Below, one piece after another: positions 21,001 through 31,091 of a stretch of DNA of 64,000 nucleotides. The stretch is from Hyalella azteca. Taxonomy: Eukaryota > Arthropoda > Malacostraca > Amphipoda > Hyalellidae. The position numbers were made by a program, and so were the translations under genes. The stretch is taken from NCBI RefSeq assembly GCF_000764305.2, contig NW_025935144.1, positions 1 to 64,000 of the forward strand, in the 5' to 3' direction. A model generated the notes under the pieces. The model made no database searches. It was not told the DNA's origin and saw nothing but the letters and a program-made list of their open reading frames with translations. Within the stretch, counting starts at the first letter, position 1, and every line of letters starts with the position of its first letter.

Positions 21001-24000
21001 TATTTTATACCATTCTTCTTGGCACACCACCTTAAGATTCTCAATGTTTGTTGGGGACCTTTAATTTTGACAATATCTGCTCCACTCAAGCATACAATCT
21101 CACTCCCAGCCTCATTTACACTTACTTTTCCCCTAAGGGATCCAATTATACTGTCCCCCACCATGACAATGGGAGGCTTAGCTATTCTATTCTGAGATTA
21201 TCGTTTATAGGCAGCCATTCCATCTATGTCAGTGCCACAGACTTTAGGGATGCTGGTCTGTTTTGGCTTTTGACTAGTCTTAATTTTATTAGCATACTCT
21301 GTAGTGCCAACTTCATTGATAGTGCCCTCCTCTATTTCAGCTTCTAGTTCAGCCTTATTGGCAGTGGAAGGGCCAGGCAGGTTTGCTGTCTCAGCCTGAT
21401 TAGCTTTATTAATGATCTCTTCCAACTCTGAGACTCTTTTCTTAAGCATACTATTTTCATCTCTAAGAGCCAGTATGCACTTTCTACAGGCAATGTATGA
21501 TTGCTTTATTTTTGAGTTTGACCAGTGGTCAATTCCAAGGGTTTGTGTGGAGTACCAGGTTTTGCACCTGGAGCACTCCACTTGGTCAGCTTTGATCTCG
21601 CTATTCTCATTGCTAACCACCCGCTTTTTGGCTGGCATTTGTTTGCCCATTATTGAATTGTTGTTGGTTTTATACAGCAATGTGCCTTCTTATACAGCAA
21701 CTCACACACACCACCAATATTGGAGGGAAAAATATATTCTGCCTAACCTATCAGTTCTGAATTTTTCTCGGATGAAACAGAAAGAAACAACAGCAACAGC
21801 CAACACAGAGAGAACAGAACAAACAATACACTTTGAATAAGCTATCTTTGGTTAGGGGGCAGGGTGACAACAAAGGGGAAATATTTACATTAGGTACTAG
21901 GTATTGTTGCTTGATTTGTTTCACATGGTTACTTTGTTATTATTGGGACTGGGATAAAGTGCAAACCAATGTAGGAGAGTAGGTAAGCCTACATCATAGT
22001 AGTGAAAAAAGGACAGCAAGAGGCTAGTGAAAGAAAGGTTACTAGGTAGTTTCTGCATGGGACAGGTGACAATTACAATTATGCAGATTGCAGACTTGCA
22101 GTTGCCAAGTAGGTATACATATGGCCGTAGTCAGTAGTCACACAATTTAGTCAGTTATTCATGACCAACCACGTCCACCAAAGTCCAAAATCACACAATT
22201 TCTTATTTTCTTTTAATCACTTCTCACTTTTAATCACTTTTCACTCATGTCTCTTTCATTTACTTCTCTTTCGTTTACTTTCAAGCTAAAACCAGCAAAA
22301 CGTGGCACGTGCTCCCACCGACCATAACAAGCGTGACCCACTACTACTCTCCGAGTACTCTGAACTGTCACAGTACACTGAACTGTCAGACTCTTATATC
22401 AGTATATATTGACACTTCCACCTTTTGAAGAAAATGCGGAAAGAGCGTCAATTCCATTTTCCTAGTCAAAACCTTTATTTAAATGCTCATATTTCAATTT
22501 GTGGACTTTGCAGCTGGTGATGCTATAGATAGAACGATGGTCAGATAATTAGTGATTGGCTCAGGCATTATAAGGATGCCTCAAAAACAAACAGGAAGCC
22601 GTGGTGAGGCTTTTTGAGACGCGATTTAAAGTGATCATATATGGTAACTTACCCGTGAAAGGGTTAAATTATTTATTCTGTCAATTGGTTCATGCATTGT
22701 CTCCAACTTTAAGCAAGTGTGCAAAATTTCAGATCGATTGGAGAGGTAGAAGTGTGTTAAATATCGATTATAAGATTTGATGCAGACAAACAAACAAACA
22801 ACAAGAAGTGAAGTTAAAGAGAAGTGTTGTAAAAATGATGGAAAGCACATAATTTTCCATTCACATTGAAAATTACTCCTCAAATAGGTCATTTCTGTTG
22901 TAGATTGAAGTGAAAAGATAATTTGATTATATAAACAAAATTATATGAATTAAAAAAATCAAGTCTCCTGAAAAAATTGTAAAAAATCTCACTTCAGCTG
23001 GGGTGCCAACAAATGAGCCAACAACACCTGCCACCATGCCTAGGCCAGCCTTTGTGACAAAATTTGGAGGCTCTCCAGAAGGCCTGCAAGAAAAGGTATG
23101 AATAGGTCTCAAGGGCATAGAAAAAATAATTTTCATCATTGTTACGTCATCGACCTCCAAGAAAAAGAGACAAGTTTCAATGCATTTGATATGATAATTA
23201 TTCACAAAAAACATTATACACTTTAGATATTTCTCACAAAGTTTAAGTTAAGCACATATAAACAATTTATATTTTCATTAATTAAAATGTAATGTACAAT
23301 TTAATTAATTAAAATTAAAAATGTTTAAAATTTAAATTAAATTTAATTTAAAATGGATGTGTACAATTTAAATGAATTACATACTTTCACAACAGTTAAA
23401 ATTGCAGTAGGTGAGAATAATAATAATTATTTACTAGAGCTGAAATTATCAACAGCATTGACTTTCAAGTGTTCAAAATTTTCACACAGATTCTAACATC
23501 ATAAATTCCATACCGGTACCAAAAAATGAAGAAAACATTCAATTAATCAACAATTTGTCCAAAGATTTAATTCCTTATCTCAGATTCTTAATGGAGGCAA
23601 TATCTTTTCTTAAAAATGGTAGCTATAATAAATACAGTAGCCTTCCTCAAGATTGAGCATCACCAATTAGCATTCTAGACAGGCAAAAATTTTGAATCAT
23701 CAAGTTTTTCTCCCTATTTCTTTAATAAAAAAATAAGAAGTCTGCATTGCTGTCATGTTGTTCCTCAGCCATAAAACTTTTCAAGGTTATATTTTGCACT
23801 TAAATTCAACACGCCATAACTAGAAGAAAACCTTAAAAATGCACCAATTGATTGATACAGACCCTGATGCTTTTTCAAAAAGCCATGTATAGATTCCAAG
23901 ACGTGTAGTGGTATAAGTGGCTTGTCTGAGCAGTCCAGCAGAGAGTCCTGAATACATGGCCATGGCTCCCTCAGTCTTGACTATGTGTTTGATAACATGA

Positions 24001-27000
24001 AGGCTGGTCTTGTGCTCTTTGCTAGTGGCCACCTGCATCCTGTTCTTTACCAGGTCCAGAGGTTGAACAAAACACGTGGCTCCCATTCTGAAAATATCAT
24101 AAATCAACATACCAATAAATTGCAATGTAATAGTTAATTTCTTCACGTCATTTGACTTGAAATTGGTATATGTAAAATTTCAGGTCTGATAGCAATCAAT
24201 TAAATATATACTGTACCAGTCTAAAAGACTTTCAGGCATTGGATAGGAATTTTCATTTCTCCCAAAGAAATGAATAGGCAGCTCTCTCAACAAAATGAAT
24301 ACCTTCAATGACAAAAGTCACTACTTAGCAGACTCTGTAATTAACTCGCTGCCAAAGTATCAAATGAGAAATTCTAATTAATTTTCTTTACTCGATATCA
24401 ATGCATGATAATGATAGTAACCATCATGCTCTACTGGTCTTCTCATATGACTCAAACTAGAAGAGTCCAAAAAAATCCTGGCTTTACTATGCCAGCCATT
24501 TCTCAAAATTAACTTGATTTCAATTCCTATAAAAACTAAATTTTTCAAATTCAAATTTAAATTTATATTTTAAGTTTGATTTCAATTTCTATGATAAAAA
24601 TTCTGAATTGGTTTCAATTTCAACAGAATGTTGTGGCTAAATTTTTAATTTATTCATAAAATTTATCATTACAAGTGACAGAATTTAGGGCTGGCAACCA
24701 TGGTGGCAAAGCACAGAGTTTTTTAGACTCTCCCTCAAGTTCATTTTTGAGTCCTATATGTAGACCAGTAAAGCAGGGTTGGCAATGATTAAATCAAAAT
24801 GATTAAATCACTTGATTTTTTTATAAAAAATCATGATTTTTTCTATTTTTTCGATTTTTTTGATTTTTTCATATATTTAAATATATTGAGTGGCAGTCTT
24901 TAATTTATATTGAGGTATTGTTATTCATGGTTTAGTATAAATGTACTATAAATGACAAATTGGCATATAAACTTGTTGCCTTTAGTGTGTATTAGGTTCC
25001 AATAAATTGAATGTTTTTGGTACAGAGGCATCAAGTGTGCAATACATTGTACGTAGCTAGCAGCTTAGCTAATTCTTATAAGGCTATAAGTACTAGTCTT
25101 TAACTATTTGACTATTTGTTATATATTGATTACAATATACAATTTAAATGTGTTAGCTAGCTTATACAGGGTGGGGCAGCACTTATTGAACAGTTGTGGG
25201 GCAAAATAAAAGAGTAATGGTGGTACATAAAGAAAAAAGTTTATTTACCTCAAGATTAGCATAACATACCATTTAAAATACTTATGTTTTGCAAACAATA
25301 TCAGGAAAATGGGGTTTGTTAGCTGCATCACGCTGTTGGAGTTGTTCTCGGAAGTTTCCTACAGCACGTTCACACATATGGCAAGGATGGCCATAACCTC
25401 TGCTGCAATAATCCATCCCCTTTGCTGTGGTAGGGTGTGAGGGCAACTTCTGAACTTCTCTTTTAGATGTCTCCAAAAAAAAGAAATCACAAATGCTCAA
25501 ATCAAGTGACATCACAGGCCAGTGTAAATCACCCCTCAGAAACACCAGACGTCCGGGAAACATGCGTTTCAAAACATTGGGTGACATTTGGGCTGTGTGA
25601 GCTGTAGCCCCATCCTGCTGGAATCACACGTCTTGCAATGCTTCATTTTCAACAATGTTTTCTATCATGGGCTGCAAGAAATTTTGCAACATTGCAGCAT
25701 AGCGATCGGAATTCGCGATCACGGTTACTCCCTCCTCCGAAAACGACTCCAACAGTGTGTTGCAGCTAATAGCCCCCATCTTCCAGATATTGTTTTCAAA
25801 ACATAAGTATTCTAAATGGTATGTTATGCTAACTTCTAGGAAAATAAACTTTTTTATTTATGTACCTCCATCAGTGTGGAATTCTAGAGGGATATTAAAT
25901 TAACCAGTACACATAGCATATTGGAAAGCAGGACCTGAAAGGTTGGAAAGTCCAGGAACTTTCCACTTCCAGTCCATTTTATTATATACATTATACATAT
26001 CCTATCACTTTTCAACTGTGATTGGTTTATGGGATTGTGATTTTAACCCCTTCCAGCTTTCCAGCTGTGATTGGTTAATGGAGTTGTAATGTTATCTGCT
26101 TTCTAGCTGTGATTGGTTGCTGGGGATGCTTTCAAGCTGTGATTGGTTGATGGGGATGCTTTCCAGCTGTGATTGGTTGCTGGGGATGCTTTCAAGCTGT
26201 GATTGGTTGATGGGGATGCTTTCCAGCTGTGATTGGTTGTGCCCATAAGCCCCGCCCCCAAATATGGTATATGTTCTACAGTACTGGCTAACTAAATACT
26301 TAACTTAAACTTGATCATTACAAACAAAAAGCCTGGAAAATTTTCAAAAAATCCATTAAATAAAAGAAAAATAGAGAATATCTATCAAACAAGAGACATT
26401 CAAACAATTTTATAACAAATCTGAGGTACTATACAACTGAAACAGTTTGTCCACTTTTGATCCTCCTCTTCATTGAATCCTCCTCTTTTGATCCTCCGCC
26501 ACCTGGCAGAGCACTGTATCTAAGGAAAGCATTCCACCTTGGGTGGAAAGCTTTTTTATAAGTGAACCTCCATTTCTAGAATTCCACCCTGACCTCCATT
26601 ATTCTTTTATTTTACCTCAAAACTGCTCAATTGGTTCTCCCCCACCCTGTATATTGAGAGGTTGAGATTGTATTGACCTTTTAGGCAATTAGAAAGATTT
26701 ACCACCCTAATACGAGTATTCTAAATAAAATATTTAATTTCAATCTTTAAATATGTGAATTTAAAACTAGAAACAAAACAATTACAATTATAAGACTATA
26801 TATAAAATAAATAAATGCAGTGAATGGATATAAAATGTTTGAATTATGCACATGTTTATTTCAAACAGTATTAGATTTTCTCATAACTTAAGTCTTGTTT
26901 CAAGTCGTATGAGGTTTGTTTGGTTATCGTTCAGTGTAAATTTAGTATTGGTTTATTGGTCTGAATTAAATGGGAACAGTGCAGTCAGTCACTCAGTCAC

Positions 27001-28800
27001 TACTAGTTGGAGTGTATAGAGGTAGAGTCTGGTAGATTTATAGGACATAAAACTAGTACATAGATCTATTGATAGTGCTGTGCACTGTGCTACCATCTAC
27101 AGTCACTACTAGTCGGTGTGTATAGAGGGTAGAGTCTGGTAGATTTTTAGGACATAAAACTAGTGGATCTATTGATAGTGTTGTGCACTGTGCTATCAGC
27201 TACAGTCACTACTAGTCGGTGTGTATAGAGGGTAGAGTCTGGTAGATTTTTAGGACATAAAACTAGTGCATCTATTGATAGTGCTGTGCACTGTGCTATC
27301 AGCTACCTATCTGTTACGTACTGTTATGTGACTTTTCAATGTTTAGAAGATCTGCATTCCTGAAGTGTTTTTGTATATTGAAGCCAGTTAAATGGTCAAT
27401 ATTTAGCTTATTACCTTGCTCCATACAAACTTTACAAAGCTAATGAATAGACTTATCAATAATTGTTTACCCAAAAATCCCTAAGTGGTAAACACAACCT
27501 TGGCCTGTTGGCCATTATTGAAGGCAATAAGTGCCCTTTTTAGCCATCCATTATGATCAATATACTGTTATTGTTAGTAGGCAAATTGCAACATAAAAAA
27601 TAACACATCAAAAAGACAAAAAAGTTGAAAAAATCAAAAAAATCAAATAAATAAAAAAAATCATGAAAAAATCAAAAAAATCATTGATTTTTGATTTAAA
27701 AAAAAAATAAAAAAAATCGCCAACCCTGCAGTAAAGTATATCCTGGATACCTGCATTATCATGCATAAGAAATTGGTTTAAATTGTGAGTAAATGAGGAA
27801 ATTAAAAATGAACTGATTCTAAAAAATCCGTGGTATGACACTATGCTGGCAACATAAGTGCTATAACATTTTAAGTGGTTTCGATATTAAGCATACTGCA
27901 TACATGCAGGCATGAATTATATCTAATATCAATGACATGCAATTTGCCACTCAGCAGATACTGCACTTAGCTTGCTTCTGGTCAATAAAAACCCTAGTAA
28001 ATAAGTCAGAAATTATGATTAGAAGGATTTGATTGCCATAAAATAATTAAGAAACTTTTTTAAGTCATACAAAATAGTGGCCCTATCTTGAAGGCCAGCA
28101 ACAAAGGTCTTGTCATGAAGTTAATGGTATTGAGTGATGATGACAGCTCACTCCAGTCTCCAATCTCCATACTAAAGCCATAGCTACAGAGGTTTCTTAC
28201 CATTTTTGCAGAACTAGCAATACTCCTGCTAGATAAATTGAATACTATCTAGTATCTACCTAATCCTAATTGCTAACAAAAAATCATAATCAAGCTGTAA
28301 AATTTCAGTAATATGTAATAATTTTCAATCTTGCAACCATAATTTATAATTAATGATGATGCATATTGGTTAAAACTTTTTAAATTAGGCTACAGTTTGC
28401 CAGTCTGCCAGAGGCTCAGAGCCACTTCGCCCAGTAATCCAACTGCAAAGTGCAAAATGTTTGCATAACATGTAAATTAGGTTAGCAATAACAAAACGGG
28501 AAAGTAATATACTCATCTCTGTAATGAAAACTTGAATTTGTTAACCCATTGAACAACTATGCGAGTCGTTAAAATTACTTTTCAAAAAAATTATTGATAT
28601 AGTTAGGTAAGAACTTAAGAAGCGCCTACAATTATTACAAAGTAACAAAACTAACCTAAGTTATAGCGACTGTCAGGTTTCAGGTATATTAAAATATTTT
28701 ATCTGTGAAAAATAATACAGCAAAATACTCACCCAGCCAATCCTCCAAACAAGAATTTAATTCCGTTGGGAATCTTGCCCTTTTCCTCAACCTTCGCCAT
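18073..28800 (-). CDS. SLC25A11: Mitochondrial 2-oxoglutarate/malate carrier
   Basis: Inner-membrane antiporter that exchanges 2-oxoglutarate for malate, part of the malate-aspartate shuttle. Coding exons on the - strand, in gene order: 28733-28800, 23863-24087, 22993-23083, 18864-19077, 18476-18575, 18073-18304. All introns are GT-AG and the phases agree, giving 309 aa (animal orthologues are about 314). The protein has the three-repeat carrier fold, with signatures PLDLVKNR (32-39), PAEVSLIR (126-133) and PVDIAKTR (226-233). Stretches such as LASYSQAKQ, FCASMISGL, MIDGKPEYK and LGPHTVLTFIFLEQMNK are specific to the oxoglutarate carrier rather than to related dicarboxylate carriers. The start (MAKVEEKGKIPNG) fits the family. 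Introns 1 (4.6 kb) and 3 (3.9 kb) are swollen by transposons; the others are 0.2-0.8 kb. No damage is visible in any exon. Confidence 0.95.
20685..21052 (-). pseudogene. Tc1-like transposase C-terminus with its terminal repeat
   Basis: On the - strand, 21052-20911 reads NIENLKVV...QEEWYKIPVS...LVETYKNRLVSVE...KGYSTKY and stop, matching the C-terminus of Tc1-like transposases. The catalytic core is missing: IEN is followed too soon by QEEW, so an internal deletion is likely. Downstream are two direct copies of TATTCGTACA (about 20699 and 20875), and the end reads CAGTGGGGGGAAATAAATAT (20685), consistent with the IR/DR structure of Tc1 elements. The opposite end is absent. Confidence 0.8.
21056..21680 (-). 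pseudogene. LINE (CR1/L2-like) ORF1 N-terminal part
   Basis: Starts MLYKTNNNSIMG. It has a Cys-rich zinc-finger-like segment (CSRCKTWY ... CRKC, residues about 36-68), then a predicted coiled coil (DENSMLKKRVSELEEIINKAN), then a linker. One in-frame TAA (21198-21200) follows AAYKR, after which the same frame gives PPIVMVGDSIIGSL, resembling the first block (GDS) of an SGNH-esterase domain. Zinc finger plus coiled coil plus esterase is the layout of CR1/L2 ORF1 proteins. The frame is cut off at about 21056 where Tc1 sequence begins. Confidence 0.6.
25872..26591. mobile_element. hAT-like element F, compact copy
   Basis: Ends CAGTGTGGAATTCTAGA and, inverted, CAGGGTGGAATTCTAGA, flanked by the 8-bp duplication ACCTCCAT (25864-25871, 26592-26599). 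M1 shows the unoccupied target (GTACCTCCATTACTC near 10272). It is 720 bp, without a coding frame, and includes the CCAAT minisatellite. Confidence 0.93.
26020..26250. repeat. CCAAT-containing minisatellite, copy 2
   Basis: About seven units of roughly 30 bp built on GCTGTGATTGGTTGATGGGG followed by ATGCTTTCCA. Each contains an inverted CCAAT box (ATTGG). The units alternate between TTCCAGCTG and TTCAAGCTG versions, suggesting a two-unit higher-order duplication. Confidence 0.85.
26994..27305. repeat. Three tandem units of about 103 bp inside E3
   Basis: Units start at 26994, 27100 and 27203 with CAGTCACTACTAG and contain GGTAGAGTCTGGTAGATTT and CTATTGATAGTG. E1 and E2 each have only one such unit, so the array grew after E3 separated. 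Confidence 0.85.
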
Positions 28801-29660
28801 GTTGCTAAGTACGAGAGCAAGAGCAGTCACGAATTCAAGTCACGAACTGACCGACAAGTTCGGAAGGAGATGATAGATAATTTGAATATTCTCAGCTGTT
28901 TTCACGATGTCTATGCAGATTCAGAAAATTTCACCAGGTAAACAATCTAACGGTGGTGGCTTGCAAGTTGCAACTCACTGCGAAATATTGCCTCATTATA
29001 CACAACTGAACCACACATAACCCTTACCGATAGAGTTATGAAGGAATACATTGAGAGTTGAGATAGAGTTTGATACCCAAGCTTGTATTAGTTACTGTTG
29101 GACGTTAGAGCGTGGCCTTCGTTGTCAGATTTTTTATTTACCGCCAAGTTAATTGAATAAATGCTATTTTAGTGACCTGAAAATTTGTTATAGCATTGTC
29201 AGATGTTATCGTCCGTGTTGTTCTCAATTAAGATTGACAAACAGACAAAATAGTGTCATGTATAACTATACCAACTCCTACGCACATTACAATTGGCGAA
29301 GTTTTTTTAATGATTGGGTTGAAGACTTGTGCATTAGCGAAGTGATGGACCTCGTAACTATTTTCTTATCAGCTCTTCTCAATGTTTTATGGTCATCCAG
29401 ACAGTTAACTGTTTTTTCTTAATATGAGCAGTTTCATTATTAACTACTGACAGGCTGGGTGAAGAGCAGCCGAAATGCCTAGCACCATATCGAACCCGGT
29501 GGGACTCTAGAAGCTATTTCAAACAATCGTCAGTCAAATTACAAAGATCCAGTCAAATTACACGATTTTAGATCTTCTGTGAACAACGCACGAAAAGTAA
29601 AACAATCGGTGATAGGCCACATCAGGCCTACACTTCAGCGCCGACATCACTTTAAAGTAA
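28801..29660. other. Upstream flank of the carrier gene
   Basis: Contains the 5' UTR and promoter region of the carrier gene (- strand). No TATA box or repeat was convincing. Open frames at 28705-28941 and 29153-29422 on the + strand match nothing I know. Confidence 0.4.
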
Positions 29661-29664
29661 GAGA

Positions 29665-29775
29665 GGTGTTCGACAAGGATGTATCTTGTCGCCGCTTCTC
29701 TACAGCTTCCACACTGAAGAGATGGCTGCTAGACTGAGAAGAATAGATGTGGGAGTGCATGTTTTAAATTAAAGA
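29665..29775 (+). pseudogene. LINE reverse transcriptase fragment
   Basis: A short + frame reads GVRQGCILSPLLYSFHTEEM, the conserved RT block (VRQGCxLSPLLF) that precedes the catalytic YADD in LINE reverse transcriptases, then ends in a stop after GVHVLN. The YADD block is not next to it. Probably part of the same decayed LINE as 30604-31090. Confidence 0.75.
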
Positions 29776-30603
29776 CTAAAAATGCTACTTAAGGCTCAGG
29801 TTGAGAACCGCGAGCCCTCAGGCAGGCTCGGCTGGTGCAAATGGGATTCTATTCGTTGTTTCGTTATAACTCTGCTCGTAAATGAAATATCAATCTAAAT
29901 TTTTACATAATTATTCATGTATTTTTTTGCAATTTCATTGCCAGCACCAAAAAGTATGTAAACTTTGTATAACCTCAGTTGTGACAAAGGAAAATTTTGT
30001 TCATCAGTGTTCATTTTACATGCGACTTACCGAAAATTTGTGAGACTTGAGGAAGTATAACTATTCATTTATTCTCCACTGATTGGTATTGAATATATAT
30101 CTGAATCCACCTCTATTTTAAAGATATTTCTCACCATAAATTAGTTATATACGAGCATACTCTAATGTGGGGGGAAAATCCCGTATACTAACTGTTCAAA
30201 TGCAGGCATCGTGTAAGGTATGAGGGGATACAGACGTCGTAAATACTCTCCAGTTAGTCCACGACGGGCGGTACGTAGAAGGGCAACTCAATGAGAGGCG
30301 AGGAATAATACGTAAACAACGGTCGGCCGAGGCCAATTAGTTCTAGCCGACCGCTGGCCATTCCTCGGCCACCTGAAAGCTACCAGTTGCCGCAAAAAGG
30401 GGCTGGTGAGGAAATCATGTTACAAAGACTGCAAGCTCGAGGGTGGCGACAGACCGAACTGCCACTTCTCTGAACCAACGAGGATTTCACACGATGGTCG
30501 CGAATACCTCGCTCTCAGACTTTGTCGCACTTAATGCTGATGAGACGGGAATGATGAGTGAAATTAGGGTTGAAATTCAGAGTACGCTACTGCATAATTG
30601 AGT

Positions 30604-31090
30604 ATGGCATGGATTTTAATGTGCGCTTTAGCCGCGAGAAGTACCAGGTGCTAGTAGTTAATGGAACAGCCAAAGATGTGGAAACTGGAAAGAGTGTGGC
30701 AGCTGGGAGGAACTGGATAAATTAGAGGTTGTATAGAATTGGATAGCTAGCCTGTTTCTTGGGGCCCCCAGATGGACTGCTGTAGAGGCTTTGAGAGGCG
30801 ATACGGTGTATCAGTCTTCGAGTCAGTGAAACACGATCAGGGACACGCACATGTATTTCAGTAGGAGGTTGACACAAGAAGAGGCCGATTGACGCGCCAC
30901 GACCTCCTAAGACAACTACGTGTCGCGGTCACGTCAACGCGTAGCAAAGCGTTAGGCTTAAACCTCGGTACATACAGGATAGAGCACGTTTAGAGAGAGA
31001 AGAATGGAAGCAGCATTGAGATTTAAAGTCCGACTGGAAAGAATGGATCATGAACGTTGGGCGCAAAAGATATGCCTGTGAGGCTGTGGA
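30604..31090 (+). pseudogene. LINE ORF2 palm/thumb relic with an internal insertion
   Basis: Fragments read GMDFNVRFSREKYQVLVVNGTAKD, then AVEALRGD, then STFRERRMEAALRFKVRLERMDHERW. The last parts match the coding relic at 45490-45600. Here about 170 bp (roughly 30803-30985) interrupts RGD...STFRER where the other copy is continuous. Dead by frameshift and insertion. Confidence 0.6.
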
Positions 31091-31091
31091 A

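Larger units (their letters stand above)
20414..22663. mobile_element. PiggyBac-like non-autonomous element carrying foreign pieces
   Basis: Terminal repeats are CCCTTTAGCGGGCAAG (20414-20429) and, inverted, CCCTTTCACGGGTAAG (22663-22648), flanked on both sides by the tetranucleotide TTAA (20410-20413, 22664-22667). TTAA duplication and CCC ends are the signature of piggyBac. At 2250 bp it holds no piggyBac transposase. Instead it contains the 3' end of a Tc1-like element (20685-21050) and the start of a LINE ORF1 (21056-21680), both on the - strand. A fragment of the same family is at 53252-53495. Confidence 0.8.
19440..22830. mobile_element. Foldback (palindromic) element split by a piggyBac-like insertion
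   Basis: It begins AACACTTCTCTTTAACTTCA and ends with the inverse TGAAGTTAAAGAGAAGTGTT. The left arm (19440-19925) and right arm (19935-20409 plus 22668-22830) are inverted copies, with the centre near 19930. Each arm has two diverged repeats of about 180 bp around GATCTGAAATTTTGCACAC and GCATGAATCAAT. It has no open frame of note. Other pieces lie at 34274-34311, 54480-54630 and 55650-55983. It sits in carrier intron 3. Superfamily unknown. Confidence 0.8.
25167..26649 (-). mobile_element. Mariner-type element M3 with transposase relic, split by F
   Basis: Ends are CAGGGTGGGGCAGCACTTAT and the inverse CTCCCCCACCCTG, with TA on both sides (25165-25166, 26650-26651). The - strand keeps a transposase remnant with the NVLKRMFPGRL and LSICDFF blocks (25587 down to 25300) ending FPDIVCKT; the first catalytic block lies upstream near 25700. 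As in M1 and M2, the far end is an inverted copy of the transposase 3' end, interrupted by the hAT-like F. Confidence 0.85.
24774..27728. mobile_element. hAT-like element E3, in carrier intron 1
   Basis: Ends are CAGGGTTGGCAATG and the inverse CGCCAACCCTG, with an exact 8-bp duplication CAGTAAAG at 24766-24773 and 27729-27736. Same family as E1 and E2 but enlarged to 2955 bp by a further insertion (25872-26591) and by a tandem expansion (26994-27305). It lies between carrier exons 1 and 2 and is presumably spliced out. Confidence 0.93.

Noticed and set aside
23820..24146. 108-codon ORF as a separate carrier gene
   Set aside because: It is carrier exon 2 plus intron sequence at both ends; splice sites at 24087 and 23863 restore the family sequence.
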